NCBI GenBank assembly: GCA_910589655.1
Contig: CAJUTJ010000091.1
Coordinates: 1 to 64,000, forward strand
Reading direction: 5' to 3'
Length of the DNA: 64,000 bases
Source: an uncultured Acetatifactor sp.
GTDB taxonomy: Bacteria > Bacillota > Clostridia > Lachnospirales > Lachnospiraceae
The position numbers and the translations under genes were made by a program. This document shows positions 6,706 through 15,504 of the stretch, piece by piece. Within the stretch, counting starts at the first letter, position 1. Each line of letters opens with the position of its first letter. The notes under the pieces were generated by a model. The model did no database searches. It saw nothing but the letters and a program-made list of their open reading frames with translations, and was not told where the DNA came from.

Positions 6706-7965
6706 TCATTTCCTCTTACGCTGTTTTACATCATTCTGAGCGTTTCCTGATTTTTTAGCCTTTTCCTGCGTCCGTGCATCCTTCCGGTTCTGCGTCTCCG
6801 AGCCGTCACCGGCCAGCGGGAAATATTTACCTTTCTCCGCATTCCTCCTGTTGACACCGTCACGAATCAGTGCATAGACGGTGGAGAGCAGCGGAATAAA
6901 GAACAACATACCCGACACGCCGAACAGGCTGCCTCCTAAGCTTACCGCCATCAGCACCCAAATAGACGGAAGACCTACGGAATTCCCCACCACCTTAGGG
7001 TAAATCAGATTTCCTTCAATCTGCTGGATAATCAGGAACATAATTACAAACCACATTGCCATCAGCGGATCGTCAATCAAAATTAAAAAGGCTCCCACAA
7101 AGCAACCGATAAAAGCTCCCACAATAGGAATCAATGCCGTAAAGGCTATGAGCACACCGATCATCAATGCATACGGCATTTGAAAGATGGACATGGCAAC
7201 GACAAACAAAGTGCCCAGAATTACGGCTTCCAGACATTGCCCGGTGATAAAATTACTGAAATTCTTATGCAGCAGCGAGCACACTTCCAAAATGCGGTTC
7301 CCCACCCTTTCGGGCAGATAGGCGGAAATAATTCTGGTACATTGATTGCCCAGCTTTTCTTTCTGCACCAGAATATAGAGTGCAAAAATAAAAGCAATCA
7401 CAGTATTCACAATACCCCCAATGATACCGCTGGCAACGTTAACGGTTGAAGTTAACATATCCCCCGCACCGTTTTTCAGAAAATCAAATACCGTGTCAAC
7501 CAGCGAATCCCAATTAATTTCTATGGTTTCCAATTCTGCGACTCTTTTGGCAAGCTCGGGATAGTTAACCACCAAATTGTCCAGTTCATTTGTCACACGT
7601 TCTACAAAGGCCGGAATCTTCTTTCCGACTTCGGCAGCCGTGGCCGTCACTTGAGGGACTACCGTACCGATAACGATAGTAATCACTAAAAACACCGCCA
7701 CTATGGAAAGCACCATGCAAAGCGGACGCTTTAATCCGGCGGCGGACTTCCCGTTCCAATTTTTCAACAGTTTATTTTCAAATGCCTTCATGGGCAGATT
7801 CAGTACAAAGGCAATAATACCGCCGTATAGAAAGGGTCTGGCAATCTGAAAAGCAAAACCGACTCCGGCAAATACCTTATCGCTGTATATAATACCCAGA
7901 ACCAACGCAGCTGCCAGAACCATCAGCCATCTGATCTGCTTAATTTTCTCTTTACTAAAACCCAT
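6706..7965 (-). CDS. AI-2E family transporter (PerM/YdiK-like)
   Basis: 419 aa beginning MGFSKEKIKQIRWLMVLAAA, with GAGGAT upstream of the ATG at 7965. It has two or three N-terminal membrane helices, a soluble helical stretch (~95-165, including VNYPELAKRVAELE), then a cluster of helices ending in the family signature IPIVGAFIGCFVGAFL (~275-290) and the VVGNSVGLPSIWVLMAVSLG region (~320-340). Family members are linked to export of AI-2, or of ions and auxin-like compounds; the substrate is unknown. The C-terminal ~45 residues are highly charged and likely cytoplasmic. It appears monocistronic. Confidence 0.85.
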   Translation of the reverse strand: MGFSKEKIKQIRWLMVLAAALVLGIIYSDKVFAGVGFAFQIARPFLYGGIIAFVLNLPMKAFENKLLKNWNGKSAAGLKRPLCMVLSIVAVFLVITIVIGTVVPQVTATAAEVGKKIPAFVERVTNELDNLVVNYPELAKRVAELETIEINWDSLVDTVFDFLKNGAGDMLTSTVNVASGIIGGIVNTVIAFIFALYILVQKEKLGNQCTRIISAYLPERVGNRILEVCSLLHKNFSNFITGQCLEAVILGTLFVVAMSIFQMPYALMIGVLIAFTALIPIVGAFIGCFVGAFLILIDDPLMAMWFVIMFLIIQQIEGNLIYPKVVGNSVGLPSIWVLMAVSLGGSLFGVSGMLFFIPLLSTVYALIRDGVNRRNAEKGKYFPLAGDGSETQNRKDARTQEKAKKSGNAQNDVKQRKRK

Positions 7966-8099
7966 ATCCAAATCCTCTTTTTCACAAATTATTGTAATCC
8001 GGTATACTATTTCATATGTTTCTGGCAGTGCCGGAGTGTATCCGGCCACCATTCCCATACAAAATATTACATGATCTGTAGTATATGCAATTCCGCTCT

Positions 8100-9140
8100 T
8101 TACAAAGCCTCTATGGCTTGTACCAGCGCATCCACATTTTCCTCTTTAGTGGCCCAGCTGGTACAGAACCTGACGCAGCTGTGAGTGTCATCCACTCTTC
8201 TGTCATAGGAATATACAAACCTCTCGCCCAGCGATTCCAGATCCTTGTCCGGCATCTCCGCAAAAATCTGGTTGGTATGGTTGGGCGCCGGAAGGGTGTA
8301 TCCTTTTTTCTCCATTGCCCCGCGTATTTTCTCCGCATAGACATTGGCCTGCGCTGCAATTTCGAAATACAGCCCATCGGTAAAAAGTGTGTCAAACTGG
8401 ATTCCCAGCAGCCTTCCCTTTGCCAGCAGTCCGCCCTTTTGTTTCATAATATATCGGAAATCCTTCTTCAACGTATCATTGCCGATCACCAAAGCTTCTC
8501 CGAACAGTGCCCCCACCTTTGTACCGCCTATGTAAAATACGTCCGTATATTCTGCCAAGAGCGGCAGCGTAAGATCATTATCCGAAGCTGCCAACCCATA
8601 CCCCAGTCTGGCGCCGTCCAAAAACAGGTACAGACCAAATTCCCCACAGACTGCATACATTTCCTTCAGCTCCGCTGCGGAATAAATGGTTCCCAATTCC
8701 GTAGGATTGGATAGGTACACCATCCCCGGCTGTACCATATGATCTCTGCCTAGAGCATTATGCTCCTCACATACCTTACGGACTTGTCCGGCAGTAATTT
8801 TTCCGTCCTCACCGCAAGGCAATGCCAATACCTTATGTCCGCAGGACTCAACGGCACCGGTCTCATGGACATTGATATGCCCTGTCATGGCACAAATCAC
8901 CCCCTGATGGGCACGGAGCGCGGCATCAATAACCGTCAGGTTCGTCTGCGTTCCTCCCACTAAAAAGTGAACCGCCAATGACTCGTCTTTACACGCTTTC
9001 CTAATCTTTTCCGCCGCCTGAGCACAGTAAATATCCTCTCCATAGCCCGGAGTCTGTTCTAAATTGGTTGCGGCAAGGCGCGCCAGAATCTTGGGATGGG
9101 CGCCCTCCGCATAATCACATTGAAAATATATTTTCTGCAT
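8100..9140 (-). CDS. ltaE: Low-specificity L-threonine aldolase (PLP-dependent)
   Basis: 346 aa starting MQKIYFQCDYAEGAHPKILA; GAGGAGAAGG precedes the ATG at 9140. It is a fold-type I PLP enzyme of the beta-eliminating lyase/threonine aldolase family: VGGTQTNLT (~55-63) binds the cofactor phosphate, DGARLGYGLA (~175-184) carries the Asp that pairs with the pyridine nitrogen, and FYIGGTKVGALFGEA (~200-214) carries the Schiff-base lysine. It cleaves L-threonine or L-allo-threonine to glycine and acetaldehyde. The start is 14 nt downstream of the pepD stop, so the two form an operon for peptide and amino-acid breakdown. Confidence 0.87.
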   Translation of the reverse strand: MQKIYFQCDYAEGAHPKILARLAATNLEQTPGYGEDIYCAQAAEKIRKACKDESLAVHFLVGGTQTNLTVIDAALRAHQGVICAMTGHINVHETGAVESCGHKVLALPCGEDGKITAGQVRKVCEEHNALGRDHMVQPGMVYLSNPTELGTIYSAAELKEMYAVCGEFGLYLFLDGARLGYGLAASDNDLTLPLLAEYTDVFYIGGTKVGALFGEALVIGNDTLKKDFRYIMKQKGGLLAKGRLLGIQFDTLFTDGLYFEIAAQANVYAEKIRGAMEKKGYTLPAPNHTNQIFAEMPDKDLESLGERFVYSYDRRVDDTHSCVRFCTSWATKEENVDALVQAIEAL

Positions 9141-9153
9141 CCTTCTCCTCATA

Positions 9154-10638
9154 TCATTGCTTTTCTTCCAGCAGAGCCACCAGAAATTCCCATACACGTC
9201 CGGTAGAAGAAATGCTCAAGGTCTCCTCCGTGGTATGAATGGCCGACATCTGGGGACCTATGGAAACGCAGTCCAAATCCTTGATTTTGCTGCCCAGAAT
9301 GCCGCATTCCAAACCGGCATGGATGGCTTCTACCTTTGGCGTTGTACCGTACATTTTCTCATATAGAGCCACCATTTTGTCTCTCAAGGGAGAATCCTTT
9401 CTGTACGTCCAGCCCGGATAGTCACCGGTTACTTCATTGCTGCCTCCGGCAAGTTCCGTGACGGCACGCAGCCTGTCTATCAATGCATGTTTGGAACTTT
9501 CCACACTGCTGCGCACGGAAAATTCGGCCAGCAGGCCCGATCCGTCATCGTACTCCAGTATTCCCATATTCAGCGATGTCTCCACAAGCCCCGGCATATC
9601 CGCACTCATGGCCTGTACGCCGTTGGGCAGCGCCGTGAGAAAATCCGCCGCTTTCTTTGTGTCCGCCGCGCTGACGCACCGATACCTCTTCCCTCCGTCG
9701 GCAGCGCTGTCGGGACATGCGCCCTCTCCGGCCGCTTCCGCTCTTATATAAAAACCGGGATCCTTTGTCGCAAGCTCCGTCTGAATCTCCTTCTCCAATC
9801 CGGCAAGAATCTCCTGAAAAGTATCTCCGTCCTTTTTCTCCAGCACCAGCAAAGCGGAAGTCTCACGGGGAATGGCATTATCCGCCAGCCCGCCCTTGGC
9901 TTCACAGAGACGAACCGGAATCTGTCGGGAAACCCGTTGTAACAGCCTTCCCAACAGGCAGTTGGAATTTCCCCTCTCCTTGTGTATTTCACCTCCGGAA
10001 TGGCCTCCCAACAGCCCTCCCACTGTCACCTTAAAAGCAATTCCTTCCCCCTCTTCCGAGACAAGGGGCAGCCTGCATTTTACTCTGGCGCCTCCCGCGC
10101 AGCTGGTGAGGAAGATACCCTCGTCCTCGGAGTCCAGATTTACCATTCTGTTTCCGGTCAGCATGGAAAGGTCAATAGCTCTGGCGCCGTCCATGCCCAC
10201 CTCCTCGTCCACGGTGAAAATCACTTCCAGTTTAGGATGTTTGATGGTATGGGAATCCAAGAGCGCAAGGCAATAAGCTACCGCGATGCCGTCGTCGCCG
10301 CCAAGGCTGGTACCTTCCGCATAGACCACATCCCCTTTCACTGCTGCCCGCAGCCCCTCCGTCCTCATGTCAATCTCACAGTCCGGCTTCTTCACCGCCA
10401 CCATATCCATATGGCCCTGAAGGATAATGGCCGGCTCTTCCTCATATCCTGCAGACGCCTCTTTCACAATAATCACATTTTTCCACTCGTCCTGAATACA
10501 AAAAAGCTTACGCTCTTTTGCAAAATCCGCCAAATAGTCACTGATCTGTTCCACATTTCCCGAGCCGTGGGGAATCTTTGTTATCTCTTCAAAGAATGTA
10601 AACACGCTTTTCGGTTCCAAATCGGATAATACACTCAT
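9154..10638 (-). CDS. pepD: Aminoacyl-histidine dipeptidase (cytosolic non-specific dipeptidase, M20C)
   Basis: 494 aa, normal length for PepD. Metal ligands of the M20 fold are visible: LQGHMDMV (~79-86) with the first His and Asp, GGDDGIAVA (~117-125) with the bridging Asp, DEEVGMDGA (~149-157) with the catalytic Glu pair, and HAGLECG (~430-436). The lid domain lies between (~210-400). The enzyme hydrolyses Xaa-His and other dipeptides in the cytosol using zinc. AGGAGG lies just upstream of the ATG. It is the first gene of the pepD-ltaE operon. Confidence 0.92.
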   Translation of the reverse strand: MSVLSDLEPKSVFTFFEEITKIPHGSGNVEQISDYLADFAKERKLFCIQDEWKNVIIVKEASAGYEEEPAIILQGHMDMVAVKKPDCEIDMRTEGLRAAVKGDVVYAEGTSLGGDDGIAVAYCLALLDSHTIKHPKLEVIFTVDEEVGMDGARAIDLSMLTGNRMVNLDSEDEGIFLTSCAGGARVKCRLPLVSEEGEGIAFKVTVGGLLGGHSGGEIHKERGNSNCLLGRLLQRVSRQIPVRLCEAKGGLADNAIPRETSALLVLEKKDGDTFQEILAGLEKEIQTELATKDPGFYIRAEAAGEGACPDSAADGGKRYRCVSAADTKKAADFLTALPNGVQAMSADMPGLVETSLNMGILEYDDGSGLLAEFSVRSSVESSKHALIDRLRAVTELAGGSNEVTGDYPGWTYRKDSPLRDKMVALYEKMYGTTPKVEAIHAGLECGILGSKIKDLDCVSIGPQMSAIHTTEETLSISSTGRVWEFLVALLEEKQ

Positions 10639-10741
10639 CTTGTCCTCCTAAACATTACTGTTTTTCACTACTATTATTTTACCCTTTTTTATTCCGGCTG
10701 TACATAACATACTTGTAAAATTTTCCTTACAGGGCGGCAGC

Positions 10742-10800
10742 TTCGTTACTGTGCACTCGCTGCCACCGCGAGGTGTTTTCACGCTGTTTCTGCGTGATAA
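10742..10800. repeat. Dispersed repeat R1, copy 1
   Basis: The stretch reading CGCTGCCACCGCGAGGTG then TTTTCACGCTGTTTCTGCG resembles 29352-29402 (roughly three-quarters identical by eye). Both copies are intergenic, upstream of minus-strand operons (pepD here, glgC there). No coding potential. Confidence 0.5.
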
Positions 10801-10860
10801 ATCCGAGACAGGCATGCGCGAAATCGCTGCTATGCGTGACACTCCCGAGACATCAACGCG

Positions 10861-10975
10861 TATTTAAAATACTTTCTCCGGAGTGTACTCCACACCTTGG
10901 GGGATGCAAGCCTCAATACAGGAGACGCAGCAGGCCGCGAAGGGACGCGCAATCCGGCAGAATGTTTTTCCGGAC
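10861..10975. repeat. Dispersed repeat R2, copy 1
   Basis: Shares blocks with 55171-55290: TTTAAAATACT-TCTC, AGTGTAC, CCTTGG-G-ATG, CTCAAT, AGGAGA and GCAGGCCGC-AAG. The gap 10639-11054 holds this repeat, repeat R1 and no gene; the pepD promoter must lie at its left end. Confidence 0.5.
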
Positions 10976-11054
10976 ACGCTCAAGTACTCCACCAAGTCAG
11001 GAATCGGATTTTGGAGCTGTATGGCTCATGCCAGTATCAGCCCCCGCTTAAGCC

Positions 11055-12605
11055 TTATCCTTCCGTAAGGGACTGTCTCCACTGCCATAAATCGGCATAA
11101 TACTCTTCCTCTTTACCCGGCAGCAAATACGCGGCGCAGGTATATGCATATTCAAAAAAGCAATAATTATTTCGAGAAATACGTTGTCTCACAATATCCA
11201 GATTCTTTTCCGCCCACTGCACAGAGGAAGGATCCTTTGAGGCAATCCATGCCGCCAATGTAAAAGCCGGAATAATCGGCCAGTCCAGCTGCCCCTTGCA
11301 GATCCGGTCAATCTCATGACGTGAAATCCGCGCCAAAATGCATACCGCCGCAAACTGTACCCGGGACAGCCACAGCTCGGCGGGAATCTGATTGTCTTTT
11401 TGTTTTGGCGGGAAAACCATGACGCCATACAGCTCGTCACACCGTGTTTGGGAAATCTTTGCGGCATATTCCTTTGCCGCGTCATACCATGCCTCCAGTG
11501 AAAAATCCGTCTCCGCCAGCTCACCTACGAGACCGCCCACATAATCCGACGGCTTGGATACGGCGGGCACGGGTGTATTGATGTCAGGATAATCCCACAA
11601 AACAATCCCTTCTTCGTCCCATGTTTTATCCAGCGGCGGATCTTGTGCTTTTGCGGCAGATATTTTAAAAGCGGCGGGCTCCCCGCAGATTTGTTCCAGA
11701 GCCAGATACATGGCGTTGATACCGCTTGCCGACTCCTGACAGGTTGTGGCACAGCTTGTAACGCTTGAAACTTTGCCGCTGTCGCGCATATTGCGCACTA
11801 TATACATAATACTTTCCGAACTGGAATCAAGATAATCCACATTGGGTCTCAGGGATTCCGTCACCGCCATCCGGCAAAGCTCCTGCGCACGTTCGTTTTG
11901 AACATCTCCGGCGGCGCACAGGACAAGCCGCTCCCGTTCGTAGGAATCGGCATCCTGCATAAAGCAGCAGAAAATCCATGAGGGCTCCGCCCAGCTGCAG
12001 TCATGATAATTTCCGGCTTCCAGAACCTTATAATAGCATTCTCCTGCTTTCTGCCACCGCCTCCTGTTAAAATAGTAATCGCCCAAATCGTTGTAAGCAG
12101 CGGCATTTTGCGGATCCGATTCTAATCCCAGAGCGATATATTTTTCCGCCTCTTCCTCCTTTTCAAGGTCAAGATAGGTCAGTCCGGCAAAGGTATATCT
12201 GGATGTGGTGCCGCCCCGCTCCAACCCCTTCAAAATCACCTCCAGAGCCTTTTCCGACTCTTTCTTATGGCGGTAAAGATTACATTCCACCACATATCTG
12301 TCCGTGGTGTCCTGTCTGTCCTCACAGGAGCCGATATTGTCGAAAATATGCTGGCACAGCGACCAAAGATGCTCCCGCAGCGCTTCCTCACATTGATCTA
12401 TGACTAATAAAGCTGCGGCAATAAAACCGCAGACCGCCTGCTCCCCCGCCTTGGACAAAAGCTTTGGATCTCCCAGCCATGCGGACAAAAGCTCCGTGTT
12501 TTCCTCCTCCCTGCGCCAGAGACTGACAACATAATATTGAAGGGCTTCCGGAACCTGTCCGCTTTCGTATAAGCTTTCCGCTTTTTTTACAATTTCTGAT
12601 TTCAT
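11055..12605 (-). CDS. Tetratricopeptide-repeat protein
   Basis: 516 aa starting MKSEIVKKAESLYESGQVPE, with AGGAG 11 nt before the ATG at 12605. TPR-type helix pairs are visible at ~3-35, ~115-150 (ALEVILKGLERGG), ~150-185 (YTFAGLTYLDLEKEEEAEKY) and ~185-215 (NAAAYNDLGDYYFNRRRWQK). The C-terminal ~250 residues are helical, carry several Cys and Trp residues and show no domain I recognise. No signal peptide, so probably a cytosolic scaffold. It follows the CpXC gene by 41 nt and is surely co-transcribed; a protein complex of the two is plausible. Confidence 0.7.
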   Translation of the reverse strand: MKSEIVKKAESLYESGQVPEALQYYVVSLWRREEENTELLSAWLGDPKLLSKAGEQAVCGFIAAALLVIDQCEEALREHLWSLCQHIFDNIGSCEDRQDTTDRYVVECNLYRHKKESEKALEVILKGLERGGTTSRYTFAGLTYLDLEKEEEAEKYIALGLESDPQNAAAYNDLGDYYFNRRRWQKAGECYYKVLEAGNYHDCSWAEPSWIFCCFMQDADSYERERLVLCAAGDVQNERAQELCRMAVTESLRPNVDYLDSSSESIMYIVRNMRDSGKVSSVTSCATTCQESASGINAMYLALEQICGEPAAFKISAAKAQDPPLDKTWDEEGIVLWDYPDINTPVPAVSKPSDYVGGLVGELAETDFSLEAWYDAAKEYAAKISQTRCDELYGVMVFPPKQKDNQIPAELWLSRVQFAAVCILARISRHEIDRICKGQLDWPIIPAFTLAAWIASKDPSSVQWAEKNLDIVRQRISRNNYCFFEYAYTCAAYLLPGKEEEYYADLWQWRQSLTEG

Positions 12606-12646
12606 TCTTTTTGTGGCTCCTTTCGCAATCTGAAACAGTCCTGCTA

Positions 12647-13405
12647 TCAATTTTCATTCAGGCTGTTATGGAAATCTATAGCCCATGACAAATCATAGAG
12701 GTGAAACAATCCGTCATCCTCCGCAAGTCCCTGATTCTCCAAGAGATTCAGACAGATTCCATAAGCGGTGTCATTAATTCCCTGAGGAATAATATCGCCG
12801 TTTGTAAGGTAAATGTCAAATTGATAAATGTCCTCTGCATAAGCGGATGCCATGTCATCCTGTGTGGAAAAGTATACCGTATTCTCCTGCTGCTCCGATC
12901 CTTCCGGATGCATAATGCCCGTAAAGAAACCGTTCCACACTTCATAGCCTTGTGACTGTAATCCTCCGATCATAAAGGGTTTGAGAAGCTGAATGGCCTT
13001 ATCATTAAGCGAATACCGGTGGATACGCATCTGTTCCGCCATGGCATAAAAACTCCCCACTGCCCTGTGCTCCATTTGCTCCAAAGCCAGCCTGTCCATA
13101 TAACGGTTCATGCAGGAGAAAAGCTCTCCGGTATCTTGATTTTCTATCCCCGGCACCAGCACGGCAGCAATTCCCAGTTCTTTGTCAAGATAGCGGCTGG
13201 GATAACCAAGATCCGCCTCTGCTTTGCACCGGGGGCAGACGGGGCGGAAAAACTCTCCCTGATCTAATACCTGCCTTCCCTCCGGCCATAAAAGTGTGTC
13301 AAAACAGTTGATTCTCTGTGCGGTAAAAACATTGTTACAATGCCGGCATTGAACGTTTGTATAAGTCAATGCCTCCGGATTTTTCATCATATGCAACTGA
13401 TTCAA
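12647..13405 (-). CDS. CpXC domain (zinc-ribbon) protein
   Basis: 252 aa. The likely start is TTG at 13405, eight bases after AAGGAGG; GTG 13414 overlaps the ribosome site. The N terminus has CRHCNN (~20-25) and CPRCKAEADLG (~57-67), the paired CxxC/CPxC knuckles of the CpXC domain, which would bind zinc. The rest is mixed alpha/beta with an HxxYDLSWAIDFH end. Function is unknown for the family. It leads the two-gene operon with the TPR protein. Confidence 0.7.
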   Translation of the reverse strand: MNQLHMMKNPEALTYTNVQCRHCNNVFTAQRINCFDTLLWPEGRQVLDQGEFFRPVCPRCKAEADLGYPSRYLDKELGIAAVLVPGIENQDTGELFSCMNRYMDRLALEQMEHRAVGSFYAMAEQMRIHRYSLNDKAIQLLKPFMIGGLQSQGYEVWNGFFTGIMHPEGSEQQENTVYFSTQDDMASAYAEDIYQFDIYLTNGDIIPQGINDTAYGICLNLLENQGLAEDDGLFHLYDLSWAIDFHNSLNEN

Positions 13406-13685
13406 TAAGTACACCTCCTTGATTTTTTAATTCTTCCGGAAAATAAATAGTGTATTTTCCGGAATGCCGATAAATATTGCATTTATTATGTACTGCTAAT
13501 TTAAAAATGTTGTGGTAGTTCTGCAAAGCTGCCTACAGACATTATAGTATGGACAAAGGCCGCCGTCAAATTATACAACCATTTAAGTTGTGCTCCTTCA
13601 AACTTCACGCAAATCATAATTCTGTGTTAAAACTGAACGGATTCGTGAAACGGGAAGGCAGGCAGACCTAAAACGGATAATATGC
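13406..13685. other. Gene-free stretch
   Basis: Apart from the ribosome site of the CpXC gene at its left end and the terminator at its right end, I see no gene, repeat or clear promoter here. Confidence 0.5.
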
Positions 13686-13688
13686 ACA

Positions 13689-13720
13689 AAAACAGCCGCA
13701 GAATACACCACAGCTGTCTT
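13689..13720 (-). terminator. Rho-independent terminator after the SPFH gene
   Basis: On the minus strand ACAGCTGTGG pairs with CTGCGGCTGT (10 bp, several G-U pairs that only work on this strand) around a 6-nt loop, then TTTTTG. It ends the rtcB/tRNA-like/SPFH transcript. Confidence 0.75.
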
Positions 13721-13732
13721 TTTCCATGAATC

Positions 13733-14851
13733 CTAAACTACATTTTTGGACGCGCTTGTCCCCATCATTTTTCCCAGCTGCTCCACGATCCCGGCGCTGC
13801 CGTTCACGGAAATCTCGCCCACTTTCTCACAGATCCTCTCCAAGTACTCAAGCTCTTTCAGCCTATAGAGCGTCTGGTTCTCGTCCATAAGCTTGGCCGT
13901 ATTGAGCAGCGATCTGGTGGAAGCCACCTCTTCCCTTCTGGAAATCACGTTGGCCTGCGCCGTCTTCTCCGCCACCAGAACGGAATTCATAATCTCCCTG
14001 ATCTCTCCGGGCAGAATAATATCTTTGATTCCGGCGGTGAGGAAATTCACGCAGAACATTTCCTCCCTCTCCCCCAGCGCCCCGTAAATCTCCTTGGAAA
14101 TCTGCTCCTTTGCCTCCAGTATTTCGTCCAGTTTGTAATTGCCCACAATCTCCCTGACGACAAGCTGCACCGCGTGATAAAGCTGCCCCTTCAGATCGGA
14201 TATCTTAGCAACGAATTCCACGGCATCCCGCACTTTGTACATACAGGAAACGTTCATCCGGATGCCGATCTTATCCTTCGTCAGAATCTCCTGCCCCACA
14301 ATGTCCAGCTCCTTCTGCTTCATATCAACGACGCAGAACGAAACGGTATGATTATAATTCCAGAACCGGTATATACCCTTGGAAAGAGGCTTCTGCAGCA
14401 CATTGTCATAATATACCAGACCGGTCTCTCCCTCTCCCACCGACACTTCCGTATAGAGATGCTTCGGAACCAAAGCCAGCATCTGTTTTGAAACTTCCCC
14501 GCCGATCACCGTTTCCTCCATGGAAATTACCTTCATTTCATATTTATCAAACACATTCCAGAAAACATAGTCTTTCCGGTTTGCAAAAAATGTCAGCTTT
14601 CCGTTCATATAGAGGAATCCCACAAATCCGTCGGGTATTTCCATATGTACAACCGCTTCCGAAAATGTCTTATCCTTTGAAAGCACCTGATAAGGAACCT
14701 CCATATAATTCATTTCTCCCAACATCTCCTCAACGACAACCGTATAACCTGCCATCTTGGAAAAATGATAAGTCCCCGCTGTGATCATCTTCTGAAAAAC
14801 TCCGTTCTTCAGCACAAATCCTGCCTGATTATCCTTTATAATATATTTCAT
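13733..14851 (-). CDS. SPFH/band-7 (slipin-like) domain protein in the rtcB locus
   Basis: 372 aa starting MKYIIKDNQAGFVLKNGVFQ; AAGGGG lies 7 nt before the ATG at 14851. The SPFH domain spans ~125-300 (TEVSVGEGETGLVYYDNVL, then ILTKDKIGIRMNVSCMYKV and ILPGEIREIMNSVLVAEKTAQA), followed by a helical oligomerisation segment. Unlike stomatins it has no N-terminal membrane hairpin; the first ~120 residues look like a degenerate repeat of the same beta-rich fold. SPFH proteins form ring scaffolds. The gene lies downstream of rtcB with a structured tRNA-like RNA between them, so a role in RNA repair, perhaps as scaffold or chaperone, is inferred from context. Confidence 0.8.
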   Translation of the reverse strand: MKYIIKDNQAGFVLKNGVFQKMITAGTYHFSKMAGYTVVVEEMLGEMNYMEVPYQVLSKDKTFSEAVVHMEIPDGFVGFLYMNGKLTFFANRKDYVFWNVFDKYEMKVISMEETVIGGEVSKQMLALVPKHLYTEVSVGEGETGLVYYDNVLQKPLSKGIYRFWNYNHTVSFCVVDMKQKELDIVGQEILTKDKIGIRMNVSCMYKVRDAVEFVAKISDLKGQLYHAVQLVVREIVGNYKLDEILEAKEQISKEIYGALGEREEMFCVNFLTAGIKDIILPGEIREIMNSVLVAEKTAQANVISRREEVASTRSLLNTAKLMDENQTLYRLKELEYLERICEKVGEISVNGSAGIVEQLGKMMGTSASKNVV

Positions 14852-14972
14852 TACCATACCCCTTTCCCTCATGAGCCGTTCCCATACAGGATTAGACTCA
14901 AATGCATAGATAAAATTTTCTTTTTCCAACCGGTCTGCCGTCAATATTCTTGACCTTCATCCGGCTTGTGCG

Positions 14973-15179
14973 GAAGGTTGGTTCAGTAAGCCGTGAAGAG
15001 GAAGGACAGGCTGCTTCCGGATATTATCTCCGTTCCCGCTGACCCGCAATCTGCCAAGGGCAGCGCCTTGCATAATGCATAGGCGCAATTACCTTAACCC
15101 ATGCGGACAGCCGGTTCACGAAAAAATATCTTTTGCAGACTGTTGTTCCCCCTTTCAGCCCACGGTATCCCCAACCTTC
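14973..15179 (-). ncRNA. Structured RNA domain 2 between the tRNA-like RNA and the SPFH gene
   Basis: Plus-strand 14973-14981 (GAAGGTTGG) and 15171-15179 (CCAACCTTC) are exact complements and would close a ~207-nt domain. Inside it CCGCA pairs with TGCGG, GCGCC with GGCGC, and CTGCC with GGCAG across 3 nt, which suggests a multi-branched fold. A separate hairpin (CTTCAGGCA/TGCCTGAAG, 15176-15224) separates it from domain 1 and shares bases with the closing stem, so the two may be alternative pairings. No open frame with a ribosome site crosses the stretch. Confidence 0.5.
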
Positions 15180-15234
15180 AGGCATCAGGCCGGACCGGCA
15201 TTCCGCTTTCGCTTCTGCCTGAAGTCAAGATAAA

Positions 15235-15439
15235 GCATTGGATTGGTGCGGAGTTGAACCGCAGACTTTAAGTCTTGCCATAATCATGTGCACTCTACCC
15301 ACTGAGCTACCGTTTACCCGGAAGGGATTCGAACCCTTGCATCACATTCTCTTAACCCCATGTTAAGCTTGGTGAAATATTTATGGGATACCGGACAGCA
15401 CGCTGCCGGCACCGCCGGGCAGGAAGTAACTTCCAATGC
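15235..15439 (-). ncRNA. tRNA-like RNA between rtcB and the SPFH gene (two non-decoding tRNA-like units)
   Basis: Read on the minus strand. GCATTGGA (15439-15432) is an exact complement of TCCAATGC (15242-15235), closing the domain. Unit A (15421-15314) has a 7-bp acceptor TGCCCGG/CCGGGTA directly abutting a T arm AAGGG-TTCGAAT-CCCTT, but its anticodon-position hairpin CTTAAC/GTTAAG lacks U33 and the D region is enlarged. Unit B has a canonical D arm GCTC-AGTGGGTA-GAGT (15307-15292) and T arm TGCGG-TTCAACT-CCGCA (15263-15247), with a tetraloop stem instead of an anticodon arm. Unit B has no acceptor of its own except the outer closing stem, so unit A may be nested between acceptor and D arm of B. 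Neither can decode. The RNA sits inside the rtcB operon, pointing to RNA repair. Confidence 0.65.
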
Positions 15440-15504
15440 CCGCGCTCAATAAATTATTTCCGTAAATAATAAAAATCCATATGTGAAAGACAAAAGATTT
15501 TCGT

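Noticed and set aside
8085..8714. 209-residue plus-strand reading frame opposite the threonine aldolase
   Set aside because: It is antisense to a gene with full catalytic motifs and has no ribosome site.
15243..15421. Two ordinary tRNA genes
   Set aside because: Acceptor and T arms are good but neither unit has a 7-nt anticodon loop with U33, and unit B has no acceptor of its own.
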